In this document: positions 8,536 to 17,383 of the stretch, in pieces
Numbering within the stretch: the stretch's first letter is position 1
Layout of the letters: every line of letters starts with the position of its first letter
The notes under the pieces: model-generated
Seen by the model: only the letters and a program-made list of their open reading frames with translations
Database searches by the model: none
What the model was told of the DNA's origin: nothing
Position numbers and translations under genes: made by a program
NCBI RefSeq assembly: GCF_013285155.1
Contig: NZ_JABTEL010000009.1
Coordinates: 62,001 to 126,000, forward strand
Direction: 5' to 3'
Length of the DNA stretch: 64,000 bases
DNA from: Winogradskyella undariae
Lineage (GTDB): Bacteria; Bacteroidota; Bacteroidia; Flavobacteriales; Flavobacteriaceae

Positions 8536-8991
8536 ATGAATTTAGAAAACACCATCACACTAATTGAAAACTTCCAAGTAAATGACGAAATTGAAGATTA
8601 TGAAATTAGTGAATTTTTTGATGCTATTGGCTTCCAATTAGAAGCTATAAATCGTTTTACAGATGCACAAAAGCAGCAACTCATTCAAACGCTTTTCGAT
8701 TTTTTAAAACGTCAAGATCCAGAATTAGATGAAGATTTTTCTTTTATTCATTTAATAGAAGCTATAGATCAACCCGATTACAAAATTTATAATGCTGAAT
8801 TGCTGAAATTCAATACAGAAAATGGTACGATTACTTCGACACTTTTATTGAACCGGTTTATTAATGGTTTAAAAGAAGAAGAACGTAAAAAATACATTGA
8901 TTTATTAAAATTGATTTCTGAGAATAGGAATTATACCGATTTAGTGAGAGCGGAAGCATTGAGTTATTACGAACATCAAATGGAAAAATAA
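8536..8991 (+). CDS. Hypothetical all-alpha protein
   Basis: 151 residues from the ATG at 8536. A GTG at 8527 adds three residues and is less likely. The sequence is almost entirely predicted helix and strongly acidic (ENFQVNDEIEDYEISEFFD, then DAQKQQLIQTLFDFLKRQDP). It ends exactly where the next gene begins (the stop TAA shares its last A with the next ATG), which indicates coupling. No named family recognised. Small acidic helical proteins in such clusters are often immunity-type binders, but that is only an inference. Confidence 0.75.
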   Translation: MNLENTITLIENFQVNDEIEDYEISEFFDAIGFQLEAINRFTDAQKQQLIQTLFDFLKRQDPELDEDFSFIHLIEAIDQPDYKIYNAELLKFNTENGTITSTLLLNRFINGLKEEERKKYIDLLKLISENRNYTDLVRAEALSYYEHQMEK

Positions 8992-10214
8992 TGAACATAG
9001 AAAACGCACTCTCAAAAACTAAAAATATTTTACTTAATTTAAGTACTTCAGAGACTAAATCAGAAGCATTAGATTACTTGTTAGCCAACTTTAACGGATG
9101 TGTAGTAACACGTTTTTCTGATATTAAAAACACAGAAAAATCAATCCGAATTTTTGCTCTGGGAGATATAACTTTGTTAGACGTTAAATCTGAAGACGTT
9201 TTCATTATCAAAGAATTTTCTTCTAATTACGAAAACCATTCTACGTCAAATTTGAAGATGATTAGTGAAGGACAAGTCCCAATAAATGTACACAATGCAG
9301 GTGTGTTTTATCGTCAGTTGTTTGAAGACGAGAATTACTTTTCTAAAATAGAGACAGAGCATCAATTTCAACATTTAACAGAATCTACCAAACAATCTGT
9401 AGCTTTAAGAAAAGGCATTTATTTAAGTGAAATCACCAAAGGAAAATCGACTAAAAATGAAGAGCAACTTCATTTTAAATTATTACGATGTTCTACCAAC
9501 TTAACAGGACCAACAGATAATTTTAGAGCTACAGATACGTATATAGTCAACAAAATTAATGAAGCGGTAAAATTTGATTTTGAAAAAGAGACCGAATTAA
9601 ACCACGTATTAGCTCAGATTTACGAGAATAAAAAGAAAGATAAAGACCATCCTAAAGATGTAAAAGCGAAGATAAAAGCACATTCCGACAAAACGAAAGA
9701 TATGCCAACAGAAGGTTTAATTGCCTTCTGTACGTTTTATGATACAACTAATTTTGATAAATTGAGTCCTTCTAAAACGAATAAGTTTGATAGAGTTTAT
9801 GGTAAATCTAGCGGATTAAGTCGCTTACTTTTCAAACTTAAATCGTTTGTAAACGATGCTACTTTAGTTAAAGAATTTTCGGTGACTTTATATCCGAATT
9901 CTGTGTTTTTAATTCCGTTGTCTACCAATAGATTATACACGCACGAGATAAGACCATCGGTTTTAGATATCGATTTAATTCCGATTAGAATGGGGTATGT
10001 TATACGCTGTTCTAATCTAGAGGCTGTTTATACAAACGGTCAAACCTATATTAAAAATGAAGACGAGCGGATTAAGTTAGAACCAATGGTTACCGAAAAT
10101 CTAGAAGATTTAAGAACGTCTTATTACGAAGAAAACAAGACCGTAAAACGTGTAGATTATGGTAAAGTTCACTTTAGTATGAATACAGGAGATTATAAAA
10201 AACCAATCTATTAA
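8991..10214 (+). CDS. Putative 2OG-Fe(II) dioxygenase (AlkB-like fold), larger member of a pair
   Basis: 407 residues. The first ~200 residues are not recognised. The C-terminal ~180 residues show the double-stranded beta-helix dioxygenase pattern. An HxD motif (H231-S-D233 in KAHSDKTKDMP) is followed by IAFCTFYD, then SVFLIPLSTNRLYTHEI with distal His H318, and finally an Arg-bearing strand RMGYVIRCS (R333/R339) that would hold 2-oxoglutarate. Enzymes with this set oxidise nucleobases, proteins or small molecules. It overlaps the preceding gene by one base and precedes a second HxD dioxygenase by 17 nt. Substrate unknown; family assignment rests on motifs I located by eye. Confidence 0.65.
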   Translation: MNIENALSKTKNILLNLSTSETKSEALDYLLANFNGCVVTRFSDIKNTEKSIRIFALGDITLLDVKSEDVFIIKEFSSNYENHSTSNLKMISEGQVPINVHNAGVFYRQLFEDENYFSKIETEHQFQHLTESTKQSVALRKGIYLSEITKGKSTKNEEQLHFKLLRCSTNLTGPTDNFRATDTYIVNKINEAVKFDFEKETELNHVLAQIYENKKKDKDHPKDVKAKIKAHSDKTKDMPTEGLIAFCTFYDTTNFDKLSPSKTNKFDRVYGKSSGLSRLLFKLKSFVNDATLVKEFSVTLYPNSVFLIPLSTNRLYTHEIRPSVLDIDLIPIRMGYVIRCSNLEAVYTNGQTYIKNEDERIKLEPMVTENLEDLRTSYYEENKTVKRVDYGKVHFSMNTGDYKKPIY

Positions 10215-10231
10215 TCTGAAAGCATTATTGT

Positions 10232-11017
10232 ATGAATACGTATCCGTTTTATAAAACGACACTTCCTTTAAAAACCAATTGTTTCGAATCTTTATCTAAA
10301 GAAATCAGTTTTGAAGCCTTAGGCAAAGGACGCGTTGGAAATACTATAATAAAGTGCTTAGATAAAGGTATTCCTGTAGTAAGAACAACAACGAAGTTTA
10401 GTATTCCTGCTCATTATTTTACTGTAAATCATCTTGATATTTTAAATCATATTAATAACACATTAGAAGCCGAAAATCAACCAAAAACAGCTTTTAACTG
10501 TGGACTTATTGAAATATATGACGAGAATTATACCAAAATGGGCTATCATTCCGATCAAAATTTAGATCTAGAACCGAACTCTTATATTGGTTTGTTTTCA
10601 TGTTATAAACATCCAGAAACGCTTACGGATGCAACAACTCGTATTCTCAGAATTAAAGATAAATCTACCGAAGAAGAATTTGATATCGCATTAACACACA
10701 ATTCTTTTGTTTTATTTTCTGTGGAAATGAATGCTGAATATTCACATAAAATCATTTTAGAAAACCCAAACCGCGAAGCACTAAAATTAGCCGATAACAA
10801 ATGGTTAGGCATCACTTTTAGAACCTCTAAAACCTTTATTGAATTTAAAAATAACAAGCCTTATTTTGAAGAAGGTGCAGTAATGGAACTCGCAAATGAA
10901 ACGCAAGAAAAAGAATTTTACAAATTGCGGGGTCAAGAAAATAGAAGTCTAGATTTTACATATCCAGAGATAAAATATACGCTTAGCAAAGCTGATTTAA
11001 TAAAGCCTATTAGCTAA
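10232..11017 (+). CDS. AlkB-like 2OG-Fe(II) dioxygenase
   Basis: 261 residues. It has the iron triad and co-substrate Arg: H106-S-D108 in YTKMGYHSDQN, H172 in EYSHKIIL, and R197 in WLGITFRTSK. The strand between them (NSYIGLFSCY, then TRILRIKDK) fits the AlkB order, in which the HxD loop is preceded by a Tyr/Asn-rich strand and the Arg strand ends in S/T. AlkB enzymes demethylate DNA or RNA bases; others hydroxylate proteins. A C-terminal tail of ~60 residues is extra. It lies between a second dioxygenase and an endonuclease V-like gene, suggesting nucleic acid as substrate, which is an inference. Confidence 0.75.
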   Translation: MNTYPFYKTTLPLKTNCFESLSKEISFEALGKGRVGNTIIKCLDKGIPVVRTTTKFSIPAHYFTVNHLDILNHINNTLEAENQPKTAFNCGLIEIYDENYTKMGYHSDQNLDLEPNSYIGLFSCYKHPETLTDATTRILRIKDKSTEEEFDIALTHNSFVLFSVEMNAEYSHKIILENPNREALKLADNKWLGITFRTSKTFIEFKNNKPYFEEGAVMELANETQEKEFYKLRGQENRSLDFTYPEIKYTLSKADLIKPIS

Positions 11018-11039
11018 TAACAAAACTAAAAATGAACTT

Positions 11040-11549
11040 ATGATACTCGCTTTTGACACTTATTATTACGACGGAAAAGCCAAAACCATTGCGGTAAGTT
11101 TTAACGATTGGGAAGACGACGAACCAACAAAAATTTATACTGATATTATTGAAGGTGTAGCACCATACGAACCAGGATCTTTTTACAAACGCGAATTACC
11201 GTGTATTTTAAGTCTTCTTAAACAAGTAAATCTAGAAGAAGTAGACTTAATCATTGTAGATGGTTATGTGATTTTAGAAGAAAAACACTTGGGCTTAGGT
11301 GGTTATTTGTACCAAGCTTTAGAAGGAAAAATTCCGGTTGTAGGTATTGCAAAATCTGAGTTTGTATCTAAAACTTCTGTATTTAAAGAAGTGTTTCGTG
11401 GCGAAAGTAAAAAACCATTGTATGTGACCTCTATTGGTACAGATAGAGATGAGGTTTGTAACGCCATAGAACGTATGCACGGTAAATACCGAATGCCAAC
11501 ATTACTACAGATTGTAGATACTAAAACAAAAGAAAATACTAAGAACTAA
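11040..11549 (+). CDS. Endonuclease V-like protein with altered active site
   Basis: 169 residues, shorter than classical EndoV (~220). It has the EndoV order of motifs: D6 in the first strand (MILAFDTYY), Y43-x-P-G then R51-E52 (YEPGSFYKREL), D74 in IIVDG, GLGG, the IPVVGIAKS segment with K105, VTSIG, and YRMP at 150-153. In active enzymes the metal ligands are two Asp, one Glu and a His in a G-H-K/R motif. Here the corresponding position reads GTD (T134) and the HPR of the central DGNG..HPR motif is absent. It may therefore cleave poorly or only bind inosine-containing nucleic acid. It lies 22 nt after the AlkB-like gene. Confidence 0.72.
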   Translation: MILAFDTYYYDGKAKTIAVSFNDWEDDEPTKIYTDIIEGVAPYEPGSFYKRELPCILSLLKQVNLEEVDLIIVDGYVILEEKHLGLGGYLYQALEGKIPVVGIAKSEFVSKTSVFKEVFRGESKKPLYVTSIGTDRDEVCNAIERMHGKYRMPTLLQIVDTKTKENTKN

Positions 11550-11569
11550 TACTTTAAAAAGTTACAACT

Positions 11570-12001
11570 ATGAATGAAAATTTAATTATAACCTCGGTAG
11601 ATGAACTAAAACCAATGTTTAGAAAAAATTACAGGGAGTTTATTGCTGAAAAACCAAGGACTGTAATTTTTGAGGAAGAGGAATTTAAGTTATATAATTT
11701 TGAAAAGATGATGGAGCTTACCAACATAGATGGAATGGAAGTCAGTAAGATTCACGCATTAACCCCGTATGTTAAAACATTAAGTGAATTTATGAATCCT
11801 ATATTTAATGATTTAAATGGATACAAGTGGAGTTTAGAAAAATTAGCTTTAGGTAAAGCTATTGGTGCTAATTCTGAAGGTGATTTATTATTTTTTGGTT
11901 GCTATGATAATACTAAAGTACATTTATTTCGTCACGATGATGGCAGTATAAAGAGAACTAAATTAACTTTGTTTGAAATTATTAAACAATTTTCTGAGTA
12001 A
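11570..12001 (+). CDS. Hypothetical protein, possibly SUKH-like
   Basis: 143 residues, soluble. The C-terminal half (KAIGANSEGDLLFFGCYDNTK, shortened here, then HLFRHDDGSIKRTKLTLFEII) has the pattern of the SMI1/KNR4 core, in which an IG-x-N-x-x-GD-hydrophobic stretch is followed by a strand and an acidic turn. The N-terminal half has no recognised motif. It is the last gene of the 4765-12001 operon and faces a convergent gene across a shared terminator. The SUKH link is tentative. Confidence 0.6.
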   Translation: MNENLIITSVDELKPMFRKNYREFIAEKPRTVIFEEEEFKLYNFEKMMELTNIDGMEVSKIHALTPYVKTLSEFMNPIFNDLNGYKWSLEKLALGKAIGANSEGDLLFFGCYDNTKVHLFRHDDGSIKRTKLTLFEIIKQFSE

Positions 12002-12025
12002 ATTTTAGGTACTTAGTGTAAATAA

Positions 12026-12072
12026 TAAAAAAAGCCCAATTATAAATTTTATAATTGGACTTTTTAGTTTTT
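12026..12072. terminator. Bidirectional terminator between convergent genes
   Basis: A stem of about 13 bp (AGCCCAATTATAA against TTATAATTGGACT, one mismatch) is flanked by an A-run on one side and a T-run on the other. It can end both the + unit stopping at 12001 and the - unit stopping at 12085. Confidence 0.85.
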
Positions 12073-12084
12073 TTATAACTGAAA

Positions 12085-12855
12085 TTATTCGGTATATCTT
12101 AAAAACAAATGCTTTTTATTTTTAATGATATCTGCTAATTTTTCAAACTCTGATTCGGTGGTGTTATACAGTTTTGCCAAGTCAGTTACCAATGTTTTTA
12201 ATTGATTGTCTTTTAAGGGTTCATTTCTAATAAATCCTAAAAAGGAAGCCCCTATGCCAAAAAGTTCAAAATTATAGGTTTCAAAGAGGTATTTTGATAA
12301 CGCATAATTTTCAAAAGGACTAAAGTCGGCATCAAAATAACCATTCGGAAATCCGGTAAGTCCTTCGTATGGTTGTTCTACAGGAAGAATCTTCAGGACA
12401 ACCTGTTGGTCTAAAAATGCTAAAGGGGATTCATTAATATTTTCTAAATCTAAAACATCGTCTTCAGAATTGCTTATGTCTTTTTTACAAACGGTTTCAA
12501 AATCAATTCCTTTTGTTTGTTTTAAAAAGTTTTCTCTTATAATGAAATATTCAGATGGTGTAGACAAATGCCCCAAATGCTCGTTATCTTCATCATAGCA
12601 GGCTTTATCAAGTCCAGATAAATCATAACCTTCTGTATCCAGCAGAGCATTGTAATCACAAGCGTGCCCACTAGTATATTCGGCTTGACCTAAATCATCT
12701 AAGGTTAAGATTATAGTCTTGTCAGGATGATTTTGTTTATAGGTTTGATAAACCTCCATAAGTTCCTCGTACGATTTTATATTTTCGATTAAGAAACTGT
12801 CAAATAACCTTTCTTGGTAAGGCTCCCGAGTTCTAATTAATTTTTCTATATTCAT
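12085..12855 (-). CDS. Hypothetical protein
   Basis: 256 residues, acidic and soluble. The C-terminal half contains a striking conserved-looking stretch: GFPNGYFDADFSPFENYAL followed by LFGIGASFLGFIR. Such Gly/Phe-rich segments are typical of a structured family, but I cannot name it. The N-terminus (EELMEVYQTYKQNHPDKTIILTLDD, abbreviated) looks like a helix-strand unit. It begins 33 nt after the LRR gene at 12889-15264 and is likely the last gene of a four-gene unit that starts at 16408. Confidence 0.7.
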   Translation of the reverse strand: MNIEKLIRTREPYQERLFDSFLIENIKSYEELMEVYQTYKQNHPDKTIILTLDDLGQAEYTSGHACDYNALLDTEGYDLSGLDKACYDEDNEHLGHLSTPSEYFIIRENFLKQTKGIDFETVCKKDISNSEDDVLDLENINESPLAFLDQQVVLKILPVEQPYEGLTGFPNGYFDADFSPFENYALSKYLFETYNFELFGIGASFLGFIRNEPLKDNQLKTLVTDLAKLYNTTESEFEKLADIIKNKKHLFLRYTE

Positions 12856-12888
12856 AGCTTTGGTTTAAATACTAAATAGCATCAAAAA

Positions 12889-15264
12889 TTACACATTTGA
12901 TTCTTTACTGAACTCTTTTTTCAATTGGGTATAACCTGGCGTTATTAAGTTCTTGTATTTTTCTGGATTCATATTATGTCCGCCAAAACCAGAGAGGTAA
13001 TATTTTAGTTCTTTCAGTTTTAGTTTCTGAAAATATTCAGGAACTGCATTTTCAAATTTACAATTGTCAATATCTAAGCGTTCTAAATGAGGTAAATCGG
13101 CTATCCAAGTCGGTAAATCTACAAAGTCATTTCCGCCTAAGGATAAGGTTTTTAAAGTTTTAATCTGCTGAATGAATTCTGGCAATACTTCAAACTTATG
13201 GTTGATTAAAAACTCGGTTAGTTTTAATTCTGAAATACTTTCAGGAATGCTGTTGACATCGTCGCCAATGCCCATAAAACTTAATTTTTTCAAGGCTTTA
13301 AACTGATTTAGTTTTGCATAGCCTGCCATTCCAAATTGATAACTTAAGGCAATATATAGAGATTCTAAAACGGGTGCTTCTAAAGTTTCAAGGCTTTCAA
13401 AGGTGGTGTAACTTAAATCTAAAGCTTTTAAATGTGGCAACTTGATTTTAGGAAACGTAGTAGCAATCTCATAATGCGCCATATTTAAGGTTTCTAAATT
13501 TGGCATATTAGAAATGATTTCTTCTAAATTTTCAGCTTTATAAAAGTCTAATTTTAAATATTTTAATTGAGGCGTGAGTTTAGGTGTTAAAGCCACAGCG
13601 CTAGCTTCATTATTATCTAAATGTAAATGCTCTAAATTGGTACAATAGACCAATACATTTTGAAAATGACCTGTATTTGTATAGGCTTTTAGGGTGGTTA
13701 ACACTTCCGGTTTTGGTAAGTATTGTGTTATATCTTCTTGGGTGTTTTCGCACTCGTTAATACCCGAAAAATGAAGTGATGTCGTGATTAAATTTTGAAA
13801 CAAAACTTGAGGTGCTTCAATCGCTAAATTCCCAAAATAAGCCTGTTCTGTTTCTAATAATTTTTCTGTGGCAACATATTCTTTAATGTCAAATAAGTGC
13901 AAGTCTTTAATCTTAAAAGGCAAATTTATAGCCTCTAAAACTAAATCACGACAACTGTTAAAACTTAAATACTCTAAATGTTGCAAGTCTTTTAAACCTT
14001 CAGGGATGCTTTCAATAGTAACACCATACAATTTTAAATAGCGTAATTGCGTACAGTTTTCAATATTTTGAAACAGGGTTTCGGTATGACTTCCTTGATG
14101 AATATCAATAGATTCAAGTGTTGTTAATTGTCCTAAATTAGCTGTAACCTCAGAGAAATTAGTGATGTAATGAATTTTTAACTTTTTTAGATCGGTAAAC
14201 CGTTCAGGGTGCAATAAAACGTAATTTAAAATTTTGACATCTCTGATTAATAATTCAGAATTTGAAATTGGTGATGTACTAGGTATTATTTCTATGTTGT
14301 CATCTAACGTAATATACTCGCAATTAGAAGTAAATATTTGACTGTCTTCAATGGTTTTAATTAAAGGAACTGCTTTCAATTTAAATACAAAAAGCTTGTG
14401 CAATTTATCAAATCCGCTAGGTATCTCATTCAGATTTGGACATTTAAAGAGGTTGAATTTTTCGAGATGCATTAGTGTTGAAATGCTACTTGGTAGTTTG
14501 GTTAAATGTTCTAATCTTATAAAATTCAATTCCTTTAAACTTGTTGGTAATTGCAGTTGAGATGCGTTTTTTAAATTGACTAGAATGAAATCTAACTCTT
14601 CTAAATTTGTAAACTTTTCTAACTGAAGTGACTCTTGAAATTCTGTAGTAATATTGCTTAATTCTAGTTGCTTTATGTTGATTAAAGACCAAAATGATTC
14701 TGGAAATGTTGCGAGTTGAGTTAATTCTAGAGTAACGCTTTCTAACTGTTGTAAATTTCCAATAGAAAATGGCAACGCTTGGTAATCGCCTTTAATTTCT
14801 AAAGTCGATAAAGAGGTAATATCACAAATTTCTTCAGGCAAACCGTTGCTAAATACATCACTTACTTTTAGGTGAGCAATACCATTTAAACGTGAAATAA
14901 GATCAGGTTGCTTTTCTAGTGTTTCTGCAATCGCTTCCTGTCTTATAGAAAGTGATGAAAATTGAAAAGCATTGTAGATTTTACCTATAGGAAATAATGG
15001 ATCTTTAAGTCCGTATTTGAGTAATGCTTTTAAAACTTCTGTAGAATTTTCACCATCTGCAGGCAATTTATTACGGGTGTTAAAAGCGCTAAGAAGTTCT
15101 GGGGTACCGTTTGTTTCTAAGATTTTAGAAATCTCATCAACAATAATAGGATCTCTTAAAGTTTTACCAACAGCAAAAAGCTCATAAAGATAAGCTTTTG
15201 GATAATTTGGTTGCGTTTTTAATTGCTTGTAATATCGATTAAGGTTGGAAGGGTCTAAGATCAT
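12889..15264 (-). CDS. Leucine-rich repeat protein, divergent member of the LRR family
   Basis: 791 residues, no signal peptide, so cytoplasmic. The first ~130 residues form a helical domain that also opens the three LRR proteins at 27.7-35.4 kb (compare YPKAYLYELFAVGKT with FPEDFYYEIFVIAKA). After it come 20 or more irregular LRR units of about 23 residues with consensus LxxLxxLxLxxxxxLxxLPxxI, for example LKTLSLGGNDFVDLPTWI and LHLDNNEASAVAL. The C-terminus ends with the family signature (KELKYYLSGFGGHNM). LRR proteins bind partners through the concave face. It lacks a clear island operator directly upstream and is probably read from 16408. Confidence 0.88.
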   Translation of the reverse strand: MILDPSNLNRYYKQLKTQPNYPKAYLYELFAVGKTLRDPIIVDEISKILETNGTPELLSAFNTRNKLPADGENSTEVLKALLKYGLKDPLFPIGKIYNAFQFSSLSIRQEAIAETLEKQPDLISRLNGIAHLKVSDVFSNGLPEEICDITSLSTLEIKGDYQALPFSIGNLQQLESVTLELTQLATFPESFWSLINIKQLELSNITTEFQESLQLEKFTNLEELDFILVNLKNASQLQLPTSLKELNFIRLEHLTKLPSSISTLMHLEKFNLFKCPNLNEIPSGFDKLHKLFVFKLKAVPLIKTIEDSQIFTSNCEYITLDDNIEIIPSTSPISNSELLIRDVKILNYVLLHPERFTDLKKLKIHYITNFSEVTANLGQLTTLESIDIHQGSHTETLFQNIENCTQLRYLKLYGVTIESIPEGLKDLQHLEYLSFNSCRDLVLEAINLPFKIKDLHLFDIKEYVATEKLLETEQAYFGNLAIEAPQVLFQNLITTSLHFSGINECENTQEDITQYLPKPEVLTTLKAYTNTGHFQNVLVYCTNLEHLHLDNNEASAVALTPKLTPQLKYLKLDFYKAENLEEIISNMPNLETLNMAHYEIATTFPKIKLPHLKALDLSYTTFESLETLEAPVLESLYIALSYQFGMAGYAKLNQFKALKKLSFMGIGDDVNSIPESISELKLTEFLINHKFEVLPEFIQQIKTLKTLSLGGNDFVDLPTWIADLPHLERLDIDNCKFENAVPEYFQKLKLKELKYYLSGFGGHNMNPEKYKNLITPGYTQLKKEFSKESNV

Positions 15265-15332
15265 TGTATAAATTTCTAAAGTAAAACGTTGATTTTTTTA
15301 GTAACAGAATTCAAAAGGAATGCGATGATATT

Positions 15333-15707
15333 TTAAGCCGACATTCGGTTAATCGCTTCCATACGTTTTAAAATAATAGGCACAAACAAAGCGAATTTAG
15401 CATTAAATTCTTCTTGAGTTTTTGCTGTATTTAAGTTTTCACCCATCGATACCCAAGTCACATACAAAGCGTCTTCAATATTAGATTCATCAGTATCTAT
15501 ATTTAAAGCTTTAATAAGACTAAAATTTTCATCCTGACTGTAAAACCCAGACTCTTTAACGATTTCAAAAACGAGTTCAAAAATGCTTCGGGTGTCTAAA
15601 AGTTCATTGATTTTAACTTCTGCTTCTTTTGAAGCACTAATCGATTCAAAGACATCCACCATTAAATTTTGTACTCTGCCGTTGATACTAAAGTCTAGAT
15701 TTTTCAA
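15333..15707 (-). CDS. Small helical hypothetical protein
   Basis: 124 residues, predicted all-helical (VQNLMVDVFESISASKEAEV, then RSIFELVFEIVKES, then AKFALFVPIILKRMEAINRM). No signal peptide, no known motif. It lies 77 nt after the paralogue gene at 15785-16408 and 68 nt before the LRR gene, with no terminator visible on either side, so it is placed in the same unit. Function unknown. Confidence 0.65.
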   Translation of the reverse strand: MKNLDFSINGRVQNLMVDVFESISASKEAEVKINELLDTRSIFELVFEIVKESGFYSQDENFSLIKALNIDTDESNIEDALYVTWVSMGENLNTAKTQEEFNAKFALFVPIILKRMEAINRMSA

Positions 15708-15784
15708 TTTTTGTGTTTTTAAGTTGAAAAAATAGTCACCGATGCGTGTGCACAGGTAACTATTTGTTTATTGATTTCTGAAAA

Positions 15785-16408
15785 TTATAAAGGGATATGT
15801 CCTACAATGTCACAGTTTGTTACTGAATACACAAGGTCTGCGATACGTTCGTTAGGATTTTCATCATCATTCCAATTGTACTTATGTAGGTAAGCAAACT
15901 TATCTTTAGTTTCTTTATCTGCGTGTTGTGAAATAATCATTAGTTCACCATATTTGGATGTAGACACAAATAAATCTTCTGAATCTAGCATAGCGTGAGC
16001 TTTTGTCATTTCTACTTTGCTAAAGACGCGTTCACTAGCAAAATACGTATCAATAGAAATAAGTGCCTTATTGTCTAACGCTTCGGCATATTCTAAAGTA
16101 GATTCTAAATCGTCTAAGTTTTGATACGCGTCATTAAGTAGTGTTGTTCCATCATAAATTTCTAAATCGGCCATCGTTAAGTACACAAAACCATCTGGTG
16201 TGTCTATTCCATACACAGCAACTATTTTAGAAGGATCTCCTTCATTATCACCTTTTATTGCTGTGGTTTGTAGAATTTCACCATCTAAGCCTTCCCAAGT
16301 TCCAGCTTTTACAATAGGATAAACTTTATATTCTCCTTGGCTTGCTTTTTCCACGATGGTTTTAATCTCGGCTAAATTTTCTTTTCTATTAAGTGTATTA
16401 ATTTTCAT
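15785..16408 (-). CDS. Paralogue family A protein 1 (perhaps distantly DUF1444-like)
   Basis: 207 residues, starting at the ATG at 16408. An upstream in-frame GTG at 16465 is not used: its codons lie inside the operator and the -7 box. It is one of four homologous ~205-residue proteins at 15.8-19.7 kb. The shared pattern is a Lys/Glu helix, YP(I/V)LKPG.W.GL.G, a strand Y.(I/V).TP(D/N)G(F)V(Y/F)L(T/S), a helix ending in A..NL, then S(S/A)ER.LS...M.KAH..L..EELFVS, and a C-terminal GHIPL. The layout faintly recalls DUF1444 (UPF0354), but this is uncertain. Soluble; function unknown. First gene of a probable unit running to 12085. Confidence 0.75.
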   Translation of the reverse strand: MKINTLNRKENLAEIKTIVEKASQGEYKVYPIVKAGTWEGLDGEILQTTAIKGDNEGDPSKIVAVYGIDTPDGFVYLTMADLEIYDGTTLLNDAYQNLDDLESTLEYAEALDNKALISIDTYFASERVFSKVEMTKAHAMLDSEDLFVSTSKYGELMIISQHADKETKDKFAYLHKYNWNDDENPNERIADLVYSVTNCDIVGHIPL

Positions 16409-16431
16409 GTTATTTGTTTTATTATTTATGA

Positions 16432-16479
16432 CAAAATTAAAGACACATAGAAGTTTTTTTGTCACTGTATTCAGCCATT
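16432..16479 (-). promoter_or_regulatory. Island promoter 4: operator plus -7 box
   Basis: Read on the minus strand: operator AATGGCTGAATACAGTGACA (16479-16460), 20-nt spacer, -7 box TAATTTTG (16439-16432), then the ATG at 16408. The right half-site GTGACA and core TGAATACA are intact and the left half is degenerate. Confidence 0.75.
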
Positions 16480-16530
16480 TGTTTATTTAGTGGTATATCT
16501 TACAAGATCAATTTTGTTCCGTTTAATGCA

Positions 16531-16567
16531 TAAAAAAAGGGTATTCACGTTTTTGTAAATACCTTTT
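16531..16567 (-). terminator. Rho-independent terminator of gene 16626-17258
   Basis: On the minus strand GGTATTTAC pairs with GTGAATACC and is followed by seven T. It lies about 60 nt after the stop codon at 16626 and separates paralogue 2 from the promoter of paralogue 1. Confidence 0.75.
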
Positions 16568-16625
16568 TGTTGTTCTTCTTTTTGTTCGGATTTAATATTA
16601 AATTTTATTGAAGCATTATGTTTTA

Positions 16626-17258
16626 TTAGTATTCAGACAAATTATCCAAGGCTATGTGTCCAGTAATATGTCCTCCTTTCATCGTAAAAAGGATATTGGC
16701 TATTGGCGCATTACCATAACTATCATCTTTCCAAGCATCTTTATGCATACTTAGAAACGCGCCAAGCAACTCGTCGTCTGAATCTCTTGAAATGACCATC
16801 ATACAAGAACGCCTTGGTACGGAAACAAATAATTCCTCGGCATGTAACATAGCGTGTGCTTTTAGCATATGTGCATTAGAAAGAATGCGTTCACTAGAAA
16901 AATCATGGCCACTAGAGGTTAATATTTTATTTTGAAACGCTTTAGAATAGGTGAATTCTGTTTCATAATTTCCTAAGTTTCTAAAAGCTTCATTTGTAAT
17001 TTCCTTTTGGTCCATAGTTTCTAAATGTTGTTGCGTTAAAAACACAAAATTATCAGGCGTATCTATACCGTAAGCAATAACTACTTTTGGCCCAGCTTCT
17101 GTTTTTATTAAATTAGAATTTAATGCCCCAGCTTTAAGTCCAACCCAATCACCTGGTTTTAAAATAGGATAGATTTTTTGATCCCTATTTTTAGTCTGCT
17201 CAATGATTTTTTCTATTTCTTCTTGAGATTTTTCTTTTCCGTAAAGTGTACCGCTCAT
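16626..17258 (-). CDS. Paralogue family A protein 2
   Basis: 210 residues, clearly homologous to the product of 17442-18056 (shared YPILKPGDWVGLKAGAL, TPDNFVFLT, HMLKAHAML, GNAPI and GHIAL segments) and more distantly to the other two copies. The N-terminal Lys/Glu helix (EKSQEEIEKIIEQTKN) is conserved in position in all four. It has its own operator promoter upstream and its own terminator downstream, so it is a single-gene unit. A ten-residue tail (DNLSEY at the end) extends past the GHI-L end of the others. Function unknown. Confidence 0.8.
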   Translation of the reverse strand: MSGTLYGKEKSQEEIEKIIEQTKNRDQKIYPILKPGDWVGLKAGALNSNLIKTEAGPKVVIAYGIDTPDNFVFLTQQHLETMDQKEITNEAFRNLGNYETEFTYSKAFQNKILTSSGHDFSSERILSNAHMLKAHAMLHAEELFVSVPRRSCMMVISRDSDDELLGAFLSMHKDAWKDDSYGNAPIANILFTMKGGHITGHIALDNLSEY

Positions 17259-17283
17259 AGTGTTGTGTGTTTATTGTTTGCTG

Positions 17284-17331
17284 CAAAATTAGAGTAGCAA
17301 TTGTCATTTTTTATCACGGTATTCCGCTATT
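17284..17331 (-). promoter_or_regulatory. Island promoter 5: operator plus -7 box
   Basis: Minus strand: operator AATAGCGGAATACCGTGATA (17331-17312), 20-nt spacer, -7 box TAATTTTG (17291-17284), ATG at 17258. It shares GTGATA with an A-run at the start of the spacer. Confidence 0.75.
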
Positions 17332-17383
17332 TCTAAGTGTACTTAATTAGTTATAACGCTTATTTATATAGCATTGAAGCCAT

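Noticed and set aside
8265..8558. Antisense open frames over the SUFU gene and elsewhere (for example 22 kb and 60 kb)
   Set aside because: They mirror strongly supported genes, have biased composition and no promoter, so they are shadows.
15276..15319. Operator-like sequence (AACAGAATTCAAA) and TACTTTAG box before the LRR gene at 15264
   Set aside because: Only about 11 of 20 operator positions match and the spacing is 16 rather than 20 nt, so I did not count it in the regulon.
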